DNA of 64,000 nucleotides from Rubritalea profundi (GTDB taxonomy: Bacteria > Verrucomicrobiota > Verrucomicrobiia > Verrucomicrobiales > Akkermansiaceae): the NCBI RefSeq assembly GCF_002954445.1, contig NZ_MQWA01000001.1, positions 3,378,077 through 3,442,076 of the forward strand, given 5' to 3'. Position numbers and translations under genes: made by a program. Position 1 is the first letter of the stretch, and each line of letters opens with the position of its first letter. The notes below the pieces were generated by a model, which searched no databases, had not been told where the DNA came from, and worked only from the letters and a program-made list of their open reading frames with translations. Of the stretch, positions 9,302 to 19,181 are shown in pieces.

Positions 9302-10405
9302 GTGAGCGATTCGACCGCTAGTATTTCTATGACGACATCTGACATTCAATTTCCAGAGGCTAACGAGCTGACAAAGCACCTGTTTTCCACTCTCAAGAGG
9401 CACCCAAAGCGGATCGTCTTCACGGAAGGTGAAGATGAGCGAGTGATCCGTGCAGCAGCTCAGTTAGTGAAAATGGAGATCATAGCACCCATTTTGTTAG
9501 GGGATAAGAATAGGATTCGCGCTATGGCTGCCCAATTGGGGATTTCTCTGAAATGGGTCAATGTGATGGAGCCTAAGCGTTCGAGCGACCTAGACCTATT
9601 CTGTCGACGTCTCGAAAAAATAGAGCGTTACCGTGGTCGAGAAGTAGCGGATGGGCGCGAAATGATGGCTAGGCCTCACAACTTCGCTGCGATGATGGTA
9701 CAATACGGTCATGCGGATGGAATGGTGTCAGGTAATAAGTCTAACCCAGCGTCGATTTACCGTTCCTTGATGAACTTTGTAAAAAAAGATCCCAATGCTC
9801 CAAAGCTTTTTAGTGTGGTGGCAATGGTTGCTCCACACCTGAAGCATTTTGGTAGCGAAGGAATGCTTTTTCTCACCGACTGTGGGGTGAACCCAGAACC
9901 AACGGTGGAAGATCTTGCTGGATTTGCGGTGGAAACTGGTAAGCTTGCCGAGCATTTTATGGGCCACGCTCCAAGGGTTGCTATGTTGAGCCATTCTACG
10001 CATGGATCAATGCCAAGTAATTCAGCAAAACGCGTGGCGGCAGCCGCTGCTCTTGCGCGCCAAAAAGCACGTGATCAGAGACTCGATATTAGCATCGCTG
10101 GTGAGGTTCAGGCTGATGTGGCTCTCGATCTAGCAGCAGCTGAGGTCAAACTTAAAGACAAACGCGCCGAGAAGAGTGCGGATGTTTTGGTGTTTCCAAA
10201 TCTGGATTCAGCTCACATATCTTTCAAGTTGCTAGAGCATGTTGCCGGAGCGCAAGTCTATGGCCACTTACTTTGCGGTCTTACCAGACCCGCTGCTCAA
10301 GTCCCGAAGACTGTCAGTGTGGAAAGCCTCATTGGAACAGCCGCTCTGGTCGGTGTGGAAGCTATAAAATTCCGCGAGGTTTACCCAGACGGCGAGATTG
10401 TGTAA
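9302..10405 (+). CDS. pta: Phosphate acetyltransferase
   Basis: A 367-residue PTA_PTB-family enzyme interconverting acetyl-CoA and acetyl phosphate. Seen motifs: RIVFTEGEDERVIRAA (residues about 38-53), a glycine-rich catalytic region HADGMVSGNKSNPASIYRSLM near 140, MLFLTDCGVNPEPT near 190, HSTHGSMPSNSAKRV near 240 and LVFPNLDSAHISFKLL near 300. This is the short single-domain form without the N-terminal DRTGG/AAA-like region of enterobacterial Pta. The ORF opens at GTG 9302; an in-frame ATG at 9329-9331 region (MTTSDIQF) is an alternative start, since the conserved domain begins only near residue 25. No acetate kinase gene is adjacent. The next gene begins 2 bp after the stop. Confidence 0.9.
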   Translation: MSDSTASISMTTSDIQFPEANELTKHLFSTLKRHPKRIVFTEGEDERVIRAAAQLVKMEIIAPILLGDKNRIRAMAAQLGISLKWVNVMEPKRSSDLDLFCRRLEKIERYRGREVADGREMMARPHNFAAMMVQYGHADGMVSGNKSNPASIYRSLMNFVKKDPNAPKLFSVVAMVAPHLKHFGSEGMLFLTDCGVNPEPTVEDLAGFAVETGKLAEHFMGHAPRVAMLSHSTHGSMPSNSAKRVAAAAALARQKARDQRLDISIAGEVQADVALDLAAAEVKLKDKRAEKSADVLVFPNLDSAHISFKLLEHVAGAQVYGHLLCGLTRPAAQVPKTVSVESLIGTAALVGVEAIKFREVYPDGEIV

Positions 10406-10407
10406 AG

Positions 10408-10836
10408 ATGATTGCTAGCATTCTACGCGTGCTGTTGGCATTGGTTTTCCTCATTTTTGGGGGGATGAAGCTGTTTGATGCCCACGCATTTGTTGAGAAT
10501 GTGGCAAATTTTCAGATCTCACCATTTGATTCTGCTCCCTATGATATGTGGCTGGCCTATTTTCTGCCGCCGTTAGAGGTGTTGGTAGGAGTCTGTCTAC
10601 TCACCACATTTTGGTTGCGCGGTGCCTTAGTTGTTAGCTTAGGCATGATACTTGCATTTTTGGTCGGTATCGGCTCAGTCTGGTCTAGAGGACTCAATAT
10701 CGACTGCGGTTGTACTGGTGGCAACGTGTCCCTTGGAGGTTACCAGACACATATGACAATTCTGGCAATCATGTTAGCAGCCTCCGTCTACCTTGTAATC
10801 GACACATTATTTGCTAGTGATGAAACTGAGGGCTGA
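10408..10836 (+). CDS. MauE/DoxX-like integral membrane protein
   Basis: The ORF track starts this frame inside pta; the ATG at 10408, 2 bp after the pta stop, is a better start and gives 142 residues. Four hydrophobic segments are visible (IASILRVLLALVFLIFGGMKL, YFLPPLEVLVGVCLL, VSLGMILAFLVGIGSVW, ILAIMLAASVYLVI). The loop motif NIDCGCTGG holds two conserved cysteines typical of MauE/DoxX-like proteins, which are linked to thiol-disulfide chemistry in the envelope. Cytoplasmic membrane location is expected. The tight spacing suggests co-transcription with pta, though no functional link is obvious. Confidence 0.8.
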   Translation: MIASILRVLLALVFLIFGGMKLFDAHAFVENVANFQISPFDSAPYDMWLAYFLPPLEVLVGVCLLTTFWLRGALVVSLGMILAFLVGIGSVWSRGLNIDCGCTGGNVSLGGYQTHMTILAIMLAASVYLVIDTLFASDETEG

Positions 10837-10930
10837 CTCTGAGGAACTGAGTTATTCTGAAATTTTCATTCAATACACTTGATCGTGAGCGTTGAGAAAC
10901 TAGGCTGCTGCCTCTACATCTAGAGTGAAT

Positions 10931-11758
10931 ATGGAGATTGAAATTTGGAAGGCGATTGTTGTTGGAATAGTGCAAGGCTTGGCAGAGTTTTTGCCGGTCT
11001 CATCGAGTGGGCACATTGTCTTGACCCAGTATCTGTTAGGAATTCGGGTGGAGGGTGCTTCGCATCAGCCTGATCTATCCTTTGAGATTATTCTCCATCT
11101 AGGAACCTTGGTGAGTGTGCTGTTGTTCTTTAGAAAGAGTTTGTGGCAGCTCGTGCAGTCGCTCTACACCAAGGAGATGGCTGAAGAACGGATGAAGATT
11201 GTCTACCTTGGGCTGGCGACAGTTCCCGCTGTGATCGCGGCTCTTCTCTTCAAAGATCTTTTTGATGCAGCTCCAGGTAACCCGGTGTTGGTGTCTGGAT
11301 TGTTGGTCGTCACTGGCTTGGTGTTGTTTATCCCACGACTGGTTAAAGGTGGGCAGGGGGCGGTCGGTCTCAAAGGAGCTTTGATGATGGGGGTGGGCCA
11401 AGCCTTTGCTATTTTACCTGGAATATCACGCTCAGGCTCAACCATCGCCGCTGGTCTAGTGAGCGGTGTGAAAGCAGAAAAAGCGGCGGAATTTTCATTT
11501 TTGATGTCGATTCCTGCAATCGCTGGAGGATTTGTTCTGACGATGAAAGATAAAATGGAAGAGACGGGCTCATTGTCTTCCGCATTCGAAGCCTGCTTCA
11601 ATACCCCGTATATTGCTGGAGCCATAGCCGCTGGTGTGGTTGGGTTATTAGCCATTTACCTAGTGATGGGTGCAGTCAAGAGAGGGAAGTTGGAGTACTT
11701 TTCCTATTATTGCTTTGCAGCAGGTATTAGTGGTATGCTGTACTTTTCACTCACTTAG
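10931..11758 (+). CDS. uppP: Undecaprenyl-diphosphatase (BacA/UppP)
   Basis: A membrane enzyme of about 275 residues that dephosphorylates undecaprenyl pyrophosphate to recycle the lipid carrier for peptidoglycan. Both family signatures are present: QGLAEFLPVSSSGH near residues 15-30, with catalytic Glu and Ser/His, and PGISRSGSTIAAGL near 165, the second active-site segment with its Arg. About eight hydrophobic helices are predicted. The track starts at GTG 10925; I prefer ATG 10931, preceded by AGAGTGA as a weak ribosome-binding site. The next gene starts 3 bp after the stop, and its product also acts on cell wall, so the pair makes functional sense. Over-expression in other bacteria gives bacitracin resistance. 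Confidence 0.95.
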   Translation: MEIEIWKAIVVGIVQGLAEFLPVSSSGHIVLTQYLLGIRVEGASHQPDLSFEIILHLGTLVSVLLFFRKSLWQLVQSLYTKEMAEERMKIVYLGLATVPAVIAALLFKDLFDAAPGNPVLVSGLLVVTGLVLFIPRLVKGGQGAVGLKGALMMGVGQAFAILPGISRSGSTIAAGLVSGVKAEKAAEFSFLMSIPAIAGGFVLTMKDKMEETGSLSSAFEACFNTPYIAGAIAAGVVGLLAIYLVMGAVKRGKLEYFSYYCFAAGISGMLYFSLT

Positions 11759-11761
11759 ATT

Positions 11762-12403
11762 ATGCTACCCCGCTACTCAGTAACTATTTGTGTCGTGATG
11801 TGCATGATGAGTTCTGCTCTCATGGCAGGCGTGACTGTTGTGCTCGCTGACGGCTTTGATTTTCCAGTCGGCAAACCAAATGCTTCTGGATACTATAAAG
11901 CCCGTGGCTTGCGCTTGCGCAGTCCAATGCATTTTGGCGAAGACTGGAATGGCAAAGGCGGAGGGGATTCAGACTTACATGACCCGATCTATGCCTGCGG
12001 TAATGGCGTTGTGACCTTTGCTTATCACATTCGTGGAGGCTGGGGGCGTGTGATCATCATCAGGCATGCCTACCGAGACCCGAAATCGAGTCAAATTAAG
12101 TTCGTAGATTCTCTCTACGGCCATAACCGTAAAATGCTCGTCAAGGTGGGAGATAAAGTGAAGCGCGGCCAACAGATCTCCACCATGGGGAATAACCGTG
12201 GGATGTACATGGCCCATCTGCATTTTGAAATTCGCCATAACCTCAAAATTGGTATGATGCGATCCAGTGTGAAGAGCAACCTAACCAATTGGGCTGACCC
12301 TACAGCATTTATTAAAAAGTATCGAAAGCTGCAGGTTGAATCTAAAAAGCACGCAGTGCCGACGAAAACCTACCCAGTGTATAAGGGCTTTAAAGGGCTC
12401 TAA
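11762..12403 (+). CDS. Secreted M23 family (LytM-type) metallopeptidase
   Basis: A 213-residue protein with an N-terminal signal peptide (SVTICVVMCMMSSALMAG). The zinc-site motifs of M23 endopeptidases are visible: HFGEDWNG (the HxxxD motif) near residue 60 and HLHFEIRHN (HxH) near residue 155, with a metal-spanning beta core between (GNGVVTFAYHIRGGWGRVIIIRHAY). M23 enzymes cut peptidoglycan cross-bridges in the periplasm, or regulate amidases if metal ligands are missing; here the ligands are present. It lies 3 bp after uppP and 5 bp before the nuclease gene, so these three genes are probably one transcript. Confidence 0.9.
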   Translation: MLPRYSVTICVVMCMMSSALMAGVTVVLADGFDFPVGKPNASGYYKARGLRLRSPMHFGEDWNGKGGGDSDLHDPIYACGNGVVTFAYHIRGGWGRVIIIRHAYRDPKSSQIKFVDSLYGHNRKMLVKVGDKVKRGQQISTMGNNRGMYMAHLHFEIRHNLKIGMMRSSVKSNLTNWADPTAFIKKYRKLQVESKKHAVPTKTYPVYKGFKGL

Positions 12404-12408
12404 ATACC

Positions 12409-13068
12409 ATGGTTAAGAAAGTGAATACTACGAGTTGGGTACTGATTTTGCTATTCGTCGCCGTCTCCTCGTGGCTCTATCAGAGAGAGGCCAATCTCTA
12501 TCAGATTCCAGTAGAGCAAGGCCTGAGTGATGCCTCCGAGCTCGTAGTTACTGATGACTACGAGGTGCTAAATGGCTGCTCGCTGATCAAAAATAGGCGA
12601 AATGATGGCGATAGCTTTTTTGTGAAGCACCCAAAAGGAGAAACTGAATTTCGTCTCTACTACGTGGATGCCCCCGAGAGTAGGTATCGGGAATACGCTA
12701 ATGGCGATACCAATGGCAAGAGAATTCATGCACAGGGAACCTACTTCGGTGGACTTGATCGCGAGACGACTACCGACCTTGGTGCGAAAGGAAAACGTTT
12801 TGTTGTCGACTTGTTAGCTCGTAAGCCATTTAGAGTGATCACTCGTTGGGAACATGTCTTTAGCCCTGAGCGGCGTTATGCCTTTGTCGTGATCGAGCAC
12901 CATGGGAAACAGGTCTTTCTGCACGAACTCTTGATTGAAATGGGCTACGCGAGGATTCACACTAAACCTGCAACTATGCCAGGTGGAGGGAATATAAAAC
13001 TTCAGCTGAAAAAACTGAGGCTGCTGGAAAAGTCAGCTAAAAACGCGAAACTTGGTGGCTGGCAATGA
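12409..13068 (+). CDS. Thermonuclease (SNase-like) family protein, membrane-anchored or secreted
   Basis: A 219-residue protein with one N-terminal hydrophobic segment (WVLILLFVAVSSWLYQ) and a staphylococcal-nuclease-like OB fold. Active-site equivalents of SNase Asp21, Arg35, Asp40 and Glu43 are visible in NDGDSFFVKH and FRLYYVDAPES; a later Arg region (PFRVITRWEHVF) may supply Arg87. A Ca2+-dependent extracytoplasmic nuclease cleaving DNA or RNA is the likely activity. The role could be nutrient scavenging or DNA turnover. Tight spacing after the M23 peptidase suggests one envelope-related transcript. The C-terminal tail (LKKLRLLEKSAKNAKLGGW) is the usual SNase end helix. Confidence 0.85.
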   Translation: MVKKVNTTSWVLILLFVAVSSWLYQREANLYQIPVEQGLSDASELVVTDDYEVLNGCSLIKNRRNDGDSFFVKHPKGETEFRLYYVDAPESRYREYANGDTNGKRIHAQGTYFGGLDRETTTDLGAKGKRFVVDLLARKPFRVITRWEHVFSPERRYAFVVIEHHGKQVFLHELLIEMGYARIHTKPATMPGGGNIKLQLKKLRLLEKSAKNAKLGGWQ

Positions 13069-13113
13069 GGATATCGGATTGACCTCGGCGCAAATGCAGT
13101 TTTACTTCACCGC

Positions 13114-13881
13114 ATGCTCGCTAAGCGAATTATACCTTGTTTGGATGTGACCAATGGTCGCGTGGTAAAAGGAACCAATTTTGTCGACCTCCGCGACGCT
13201 GGAGACCCTGTGGAATGTGCGATCGCTTACAACGAACAAGAAGCGGACGAACTTGTCTTCCTCGATATCACAGCATCAGTCGATGGCCGTGACACGATGG
13301 TAGATGTCGTGCGCCGCACCGCTAAGCATTGTTTTATCCCGCTGACTGTGGGTGGTGGAATTCGCAAAGTGGAAGACATGCGTGAGATGCTTCTTGCTGG
13401 TGCCGATAAGGTGGGGATCAATACCGCAGCGATTATAAATCCAGGTTTGATCGATGAAGGGGCTACAGCTTTTGGCAGCCAGTGTATTGTCTGTGCTATC
13501 GACGCCAAAAAAGAAGGCCCAGGAAAATGGGGGATCTACACTCACGGTGGTCGAAAGCCAATGGGCATTGACGCTGTGGAGTGGGCTAAAGAAGTTTATA
13601 ACCGTGGAGCTGGAGAGATTCTCCTTACTAGCATGGATGCCGATGGCACAAAAGATGGCTACGACATTGAGCTCACGGCAGCAGTGAGCGAAGCCGTCGG
13701 AATCCCGGTCATCGCCAGTGGTGGTGCAGGAAATCTGCAGCATATGGTAGACGTGTTAGAACAGGGGAAAGCTGATGCTGTCTTGGCCGCCAGCATTTTC
13801 CACTTCGGCCAACACACAGTAGGGGAAGCCAAAGATTACTTTGCCGAGCGCAATATCCCAGTGCGGCCTACTTGTAAGTAG
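13114..13881 (+). CDS. hisF: Imidazole glycerol phosphate synthase cyclase subunit HisF
   Basis: A 255-residue (beta-alpha)8 barrel of the histidine and purine pathways. The catalytic aspartates are in [14 protein letters not shown] (Asp near 11) and CAIDAKKEG (Asp near 130). Phosphate-binding loops are VGGGIRK near 82 and IASGGAGN near 202. HisF receives ammonia from HisH and closes PRFAR to imidazole glycerol phosphate and AICAR. Length is the family norm. It stands apart from other his genes, with no hisH adjacent. A 46-bp gap separates it from the nuclease gene, so it may share that transcript or use its own promoter. Confidence 0.97.
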   Translation: MLAKRIIPCLDVTNGRVVKGTNFVDLRDAGDPVECAIAYNEQEADELVFLDITASVDGRDTMVDVVRRTAKHCFIPLTVGGGIRKVEDMREMLLAGADKVGINTAAIINPGLIDEGATAFGSQCIVCAIDAKKEGPGKWGIYTHGGRKPMGIDAVEWAKEVYNRGAGEILLTSMDADGTKDGYDIELTAAVSEAVGIPVIASGGAGNLQHMVDVLEQGKADAVLAASIFHFGQHTVGEAKDYFAERNIPVRPTCK

Positions 13882-14021
13882 TTTAGTAGATCCCGAATTA
13901 TTTTTCGTGTTAAGTGAATATGTTGTTACATCTACTACAGATGGCATAGAAACTACCGAGTTGCACCCCCAATATTTCAGTTAGATAGTGACTATCGATC
14001 TCACCACACAGCACAGCCTGA

Positions 14022-14869
14022 TCATCTGACTTCGGATGGTCGGCAGCCAGTGTGTTGTTTGAAAGCATTGGAGAAGGCAAACGAGTCATAGTAGCCTACA
14101 GCGTTAGCGATGGTTTCAATTTTTAGTTGGGTTGCACCGAGGAGTATCGAGCTTTTCTGATACGGAGGAATGCCAGTTGCTGCTTTGGGCTACGGTTGAA
14201 TTGTCTCTTACATAGTCGTCTCAGATGCTCTGTACTCATGGATGAGATGGCGGCCATTTCTGAGACTTTCCACGGCTGTTGAAGATTTTTTTCAATCTCT
14301 GACCATAGTCTCCACAGGCGTGGGTCTTCTACTTTTGGTTTGGCGAAGTCGCGCACGTATTTGTGGATGAGTTCGATCCATAACCCTGAGACAGCAGAGA
14401 AGTCCGCTGATTCAAGTTCTTTATAGAAACCTAGAATTGCATGAAGAAATGGTTCAGTTTCAAATGTACCCATGATGGGAGAAAGTGCGGTGGCAATAGG
14501 TTGAGATTCCTCGCTTTCGAGATATTTTACCCACGTGAAACTCCAGCTTTTTCCTTCCACTGCTTTAATCGAGTTAAAAGAAAATGGTGGTAGCAATGTG
14601 GCGGTTCCCGGTGGTAATTTTTTCCAGCTACCTTCGGTGTAGACGACGCCTTCTCCCTTTGTCGTCGCGATGAGGCAGCTTCCTGATTGATGGATTCTAG
14701 TAAGTTCATAGGGAGCTCCAGTCGTCATGTATCCCAGATGTGCGATGCTGTAACGCTTCAATGTTTGACAGTAAGGGTGTCCAACCAGTCTTTCGTCACT
14801 GTCGTCCCCTGAAATTTGATAACGTTCTAGGACGGAGGAGTTGATGTCTTTATCCTGAAGATTTAGCAT
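14022..14869 (-). pseudogene. AraC family regulator, frameshifted within the C-terminal HTH
   Basis: The 248-residue ORF (14123-14869) matches the intact AraC regulator at 43014-43880 along its length (for example SGSCLIATTKGEGVV, WIELIHKYV, STEHLRRLCKRQFNRSPKQQL) but ends abruptly after FLRIRKA. In the -1 frame the protein continues as SSILLGATQLKIETIANAVGYYDSF then CRPSEVR to a TGA at 14022-14024, restoring the second HTH helix. The break maps to the A4/T4 run at 14153-14156, which would have been A5. The repaired protein is about 282 residues, close to the paralogue's 288. As it stands, the second recognition helix is lost, so DNA binding should fail. It is divergent from the SDR gene, also broken. 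A read error is the alternative. Confidence 0.85.
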
Positions 14870-14999
14870 AGAAAGTGGTGTTTTCTAAATGTTTTCCCAC
14901 AATGTGTCGATGTTGTTTTTTTACATGTATTGGTGCTGTTTCCTGTGGAATGTTGATTGTGGATGTGTGCTTATGCTGTATTTTTTTGTCATGACAGCG

Positions 15000-15757
15000 A
15001 TGAAATACATCTTAAAGAATGCTCTTATATTACTCATTACGAGTTCAATAGCTATGGGCGGAGAAAAAGGAACTGTGCTTATCACAGGGGCAAACAGGGG
15101 GCTCGGGTTGGAGCTGGTGAAGCACTTTGTCGCGGATGACTACACGGTGATTGGTACCGCGAGAAAGCCTGAAAAAGCGACAGATCTCAAAGCTACTGGA
15201 GCCACAATCATCAAGCTTGACGTCACCAGTGAGAAAGACATCGCGGCTATGCGGCAAACTCTCAAGGGACGAAGGATCGATATCCTCATCAACAACGCGG
15301 GATACTTCGGTCCCAAACTGATGACGGAAAAACCAGATAATATTGAGAAGCTCACCCGCGAAGAAATGACCCGCTGCATCAGTGTCAATACCCTAGGCCC
15401 GCTGTTTGTTACGCAAGCACTACTCCCGAACTTACGTCATTCCCAGAATCCTAAAGTCATCAATATGTCCACTCGATCGGCTATATTGAATGCCAGACCT
15501 GGGGGGCAGCCTATGGGTATAGGGTCAGTAAAACTGCTCTAAATATGGTCACGCGTACTCTGTCTGCGGATACAGCTCTCAAAGGGATGCTTGTGGTGTC
15601 CATTGCTCCTGGTCACAACAAAACGGATATGGGCACGGAGTGGGCAAATCTCAAGCCTGAGGAGAGTATGAAAAAGGTGAAAACTCTCATAGAGTCGCTC
15701 ACTCTTCAACATCACGGCGGTTTCTGGTTTTACGATGGCTCTGCTCGCCCTTGGTAA
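15000..15757 (+). pseudogene. Short-chain dehydrogenase/reductase, frameshifted before the catalytic YxxxK
   Basis: The start ATG at 15000 (or 14991) opens a hydrophobic leader (ILKNALILLITSSIAMGG) followed by the SDR nucleotide motif TGANRGLGLEL, and NNAG (ILINNAGYFG) near residue 95. The frame then ends at 15542 with a nonsense tail. In the next frame the text resumes as YGYRVSKTALNMVTRTLSAD, containing the catalytic YxxxK, through to 15757. The break is at the G6 run 15501-15506: one more G gives RPGGAAYGYRVSK. An SDR with an apparent export signal is unusual. It sits divergent from the broken AraC regulator and upstream of the broken transporter, so the three probably formed one regulated unit now decaying. 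Confidence 0.85.
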
Positions 15758-15793
15758 CAGCCGTCTTTTCAATTTTAAATTTTGGACCATTCC

Positions 15794-17056
15794 ATGTTTA
15801 AGCAGGATAACTTCTTTAGCAAACTCACCCAGGTTGAGCCGTCAGAAATCAAGGGAGTCTTGGTCTCCTTTCTCTTTATTTTTGTGCTCATGGCTTCATA
15901 TATGATTATGAAGCCAGTGCGTGACGCACTGCCTAGCGACTGGGGAGACGTGAGTCTGGCTCAGCAATGGACCTACACCTTCATTGTTTCTACCATTGCG
16001 GTATCTGTTTATAATCTGTGCGCCTCCTTTGTGCCGCTACGCATTTTGGTGCCCAGTGTTTTTGTTTTTTTTGCCGCTTCTTTTCTAGGCATTTATGCAG
16101 CTTTTCAGGGCAAGGTGATTGAAGTCACTACTTTGGGAAAAGTTTTCTATGTCTGGAGCAGTGTGTTCTCCTTGTTTCATATTTCTGTATTCTGAAGTTT
16201 TATTTCCCAGCACTATGACAAGGGGCAAGGAAAACGTATCTTCGGCTTCATCAATACAGGTGCGAGCGCTGGCGCGATTTTTGGGCCGGCGATGATCTTG
16301 CTATTTAGGCATAGGATCAACGAAGAAAACATTCTGCTGGTTACGGCTGGAGTATTGCTGCTCACCTTGCCTTTAATCGCCATTTTGAACCGCGAGTTTG
16401 CCAAAAAAGAAGGGAAGGTGAAACGGTCCCGACTCAGTGCCAACCCGTTTTCAGGATTTCAGGAATTTATCACACACAAGCGTTTGGTGGGCATTGCCGC
16501 TTTTATTTTCCTGTTCACAGGAGCTTCGGCTTTTCTCTATTTCGCTCAGAAGGAGCTTTTGACAGACTACTCACGTGCAGATCGGAAGCAATTGCTTGGA
16601 AGTGTCGAGCTGGCAACCAACATCCTGACCATTGTGATTGGCATGTTTGCTACTAACAGGATCGCTAGAAGATTTGGTATGCCGACCACACTTTCGCTGG
16701 TTCCTTTTGTCATCTGCAGCCTGTTGCTTCTAGTTAGTATGAATCCCGCGATTATGTTGGTACTAGCACTGCAGGTAGTTCGGCGCTCAGGGAACTACGC
16801 TATTACCCGGCCAGCGCGTGAAATTTTATACACAGCAGTGGATCGGGAGGCTCGTTTCAAAACAAAACCCATCATTGATGTCGCGGTTTACTGTGGCGGC
16901 GATGTTTTCTGGATCTGGCTGATTACATTGCTCGGTGAAGGGGGGCTCAAACTCGGGCTCACACCCATTCTATGTGTGGGTGCAGCTGTGACCCTCATCT
17001 GGGGATTTGTGGGGGTTTACCTCGGCAGAAAACATGATCTAGACGACAGCGAGTAG
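15794..17056 (+). pseudogene. TLC/Npt-type (ATP/ADP exchange-like) transporter with in-frame UGA
   Basis: Both ORFs (to 16195, and from 16292) are in one frame, separated only by a TGA at 16193-16195. The joined text SVF-stop-SFISQHYDKGQGKRIFGFINTGAS matches the family layout, where a Trp usually precedes the SF motif (SVFWSF), so TGG to TGA is the simplest explanation. About 12 hydrophobic segments are present, with MKPVRDALPSDWG near residue 40 typical of bacterial relatives of ATP/ADP translocases. Such free-living homologues are often annotated as MFS; their substrate is unknown. The ATG at 15794 is preferred over the TTG 12 bp upstream. Other genes here end in TGA, so UGA is not a sense codon in this genome. 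Confidence 0.8.
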
Positions 17057-17179
17057 GTGAAACCAGAGTGAATTTGTAGAGCGCGACATTGTGTACTCTA
17101 CAACTGCGGAGTACTATTTCACGAGGTAGAATTTTTTATTTACTCATATTTCTGGACGAAAATAATATGGAGATCTAGT

Positions 17180-17377
17180 TTGAAAACCATGAGCTGGTTG
17201 CTAGTTTTCTATTATTTCTTATCTGCAGAGATTGAAGTTGAGACCGAAGTACGAATCACTCCACTTAAACAAGAGGTACATGACGCACAGTTGGAGCCAA
17301 CGAAGCTGATGAATCGTCAGTTCTTCGGCGAGCAATTTAAGATTATTGAAGCAGAGGAGAATGAAAAACGAAGATGA
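17180..17377 (+). CDS. Small hypothetical protein upstream of DUF2721
   Basis: A frame of 65 residues from TTG 17180, or 62 from ATG 17189, beginning with a hydrophobic stretch (SWLLVFYYFLSAE) followed by a charged tail ending EAEENEKRR. Its stop overlaps the start of the DUF2721 gene by the ATGA arrangement, which suggests translational coupling and supports it being a real gene. I do not recognise a family. It could be a small secreted or membrane-tethered accessory protein of its neighbour. Confidence 0.5.
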   Translation: MKTMSWLLVFYYFLSAEIEVETEVRITPLKQEVHDAQLEPTKLMNRQFFGEQFKIIEAEENEKRR

Positions 17378-17796
17378 CAATTGATATTTCCACACCCGCT
17401 TTACTGTTTCCGGCAGTGAGCTTACTTTTCCTGAGTTACACGAACCGATTTCTAGCACTCTCGGCGCTGATTCGCAAACTGCATACAGACTGGATTCATA
17501 CGCCAGAACACTGTGATAGAGCTCTGTTAGCGCAGATCACTAACCTACGCCGCCGGCTGAAACTAATTCGCTGGATGCAGGTGAGCGGTGCGTTGAGTTT
17601 ATTTCTCTGTGTTACATCAATGGGGCTGATGCTCTATGACTTTCGCGGCTCGGGTACGGTGTTTTTTGCCACAGCTCTGAGCTTGATGGCTGTTTCATTG
17701 GTTGCTCTTGTCCGCGAGGCTTACATCTCTGGTGGGGCGCTGAATATCCTTCTCGATGAGACTGGTAAATCAGCCCCATCGGATGAGGATTGTTAG
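17374..17796 (+). CDS. DUF2721 family membrane protein
   Basis: A 140-residue protein with three hydrophobic segments. The N-terminus ISTPALLFPAVSLLFLSYTNRFLALSALIRKLH is the DUF2721 signature. Further helices are IRWMQVSGALSLFLCVTSMGLMLY and VFFATALSLMAVSLVALVREAY. Function of the family is unknown; it is common in Verrucomicrobiota, Bacteroidota and cyanobacteria. Its start overlaps the stop of the small upstream gene by 4 nt. It converges on asnS with 23 bp between the stops. Confidence 0.8.
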   Translation: MTIDISTPALLFPAVSLLFLSYTNRFLALSALIRKLHTDWIHTPEHCDRALLAQITNLRRRLKLIRWMQVSGALSLFLCVTSMGLMLYDFRGSGTVFFATALSLMAVSLVALVREAYISGGALNILLDETGKSAPSDEDC

Positions 17797-17819
17797 TTCT
17801 GAGGCTCAGAGGTCCCCGC

Positions 17820-19181
17820 CTAAAACTCGCATGATCCTGGTGTTCTTGCGAAGGGGATGACGTCACGGATGTTTTTCATGCCGGTGACAAACATCAGCAT
17901 GCGCTCGAAACCTAGACCGAAGCCAGCGTGCGGGCAGGTGCCGTATTTGCGTAGGTCGAGGTACCACCAGTAGTCTTCTTCGCTAAGACCGTGATCCTTC
18001 ATGTTCGCTTGGAGCACATCGAGACGTTCCTCACGCTGCGCACCACCAATGATTTCACCGATACCTGGCACTAGGACGTCCATGGCGGTGACTGTCTTGC
18101 CGTCGTCGTTGGTACGCATGTAGAAGGGCTTCACGCTCTTAGGGTAGTTGTAGACTGTCGTAGGGCATTTGAAATGTTCCTCAGTGAGGAAACGTTCGTG
18201 CTCAGACTGCAGGTTCACTCCCCATTCGACTGGGTATTCAAATTTCTGACCAGAAGCTAACAGGATATCGATGGCCTCGGTGTAGCTTACCCGTTGGAAT
18301 GGACGCTCAGCGACGAATTCTAGACGCTTGCGCAGGCCTTTATCGACAAATTTGTTAAAGATTTCTAGGTCACCTTCGTTGTTGTCTAACACGTCTTTGA
18401 CTAGATATTTCACAAATTCCTCAGCGAGGTCCATGTCTCCCTCGAGATCGCAGAATGCCATCTCAGGCTCGACCATCCAGAACTCTGAAGCATGGCGGGT
18501 GGTGTGGGAATTTTCCGCACGGAAAGTAGGGCCGAATGTGTAAACGTTAGAGAGTGCTGTGGCAAATGCTTCACCTTCTAACTGACCCGAAACAGTGAGG
18601 TAGGTGTCCTTACCAAAGAAGTCTTCTTCAGGCTTCGGAGCAGCCCCTTGCTGCTGAGTCGTCACGCGGAACATCTCGCCAGCACCTTCACAGTCAGAGT
18701 CGGTGATGATTGGTGTGTGGACGTAAGTGAAGTCCTGCTCGTCGAAAAAGCGATGGATCGCTTTTGACAGGCGTGAGCGCATGCGAAATACTGCGCCGTA
18801 AAGATTTGCCCGCGGACGTAGATGGGAAATAGAGCGCAGGAACTCGGGCGAGTGACCTTTTTTCTGCAGAGGGAAGTCGCTGGGCGACTCACCGATGAGT
18901 TCGAGCGAGCTGGCATGGATTTCCCAGGTCTGGCCTTTGCCTTGAGATTCGATCAGTTGACCAGTGATGCCGACGGCGGCACCGGTGCTCATTTTGTGAA
19001 TGTCATCATAGCCTGAGATTCCAGCATCTGCGATACATTGGAGGTTCCCGAGGCACGACCCATCATTGAGCTCGATGAAGGAAAACTCTTTGGAGTCGCG
19101 GCGGGTCCGCACCCATCCTTTGACTGTGATTGAATCTGCTGGGTGTGCACTCTTGAGTGCATTCTTGATCAATGTGCGCAT
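17820..19181 (-). CDS. asnS: Asparaginyl-tRNA synthetase
   Basis: A 453-residue class IIb synthetase charging tRNA-Asn with asparagine. The N-terminal OB-fold anticodon-binding domain covers residues 1 to about 110 ([23 protein letters not shown]). The catalytic part shows motif 1 to 2 features ([55 protein letters not shown]) and motif 3 ([30 protein letters not shown]). The sequence [15 protein letters not shown] and the AsnRS-type [11 protein letters not shown] favour AsnRS over AspRS. Length is slightly short of E. coli AsnS (466). No neighbours of related function. Confidence 0.95.
   Translation of the reverse strand: MRTLIKNALKSAHPADSITVKGWVRTRRDSKEFSFIELNDGSCLGNLQCIADAGISGYDDIHKMSTGAAVGITGQLIESQGKGQTWEIHASSLELIGESPSDFPLQKKGHSPEFLRSISHLRPRANLYGAVFRMRSRLSKAIHRFFDEQDFTYVHTPIITDSDCEGAGEMFRVTTQQQGAAPKPEEDFFGKDTYLTVSGQLEGEAFATALSNVYTFGPTFRAENSHTTRHASEFWMVEPEMAFCDLEGDMDLAEEFVKYLVKDVLDNNEGDLEIFNKFVDKGLRKRLEFVAERPFQRVSYTEAIDILLASGQKFEYPVEWGVNLQSEHERFLTEEHFKCPTTVYNYPKSVKPFYMRTNDDGKTVTAMDVLVPGIGEIIGGAQREERLDVLQANMKDHGLSEEDYWWYLDLRKYGTCPHAGFGLGFERMLMFVTGMKNIRDVIPFARTPGSCEF

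Noticed and set aside
14150-14160. Programmed -1 frameshift in the AraC gene
   Set aside because: The site is only a short A4 run without a classic slippery heptamer or an evident downstream stem, and the neighbouring genes are broken too; mutation or read error is simpler.
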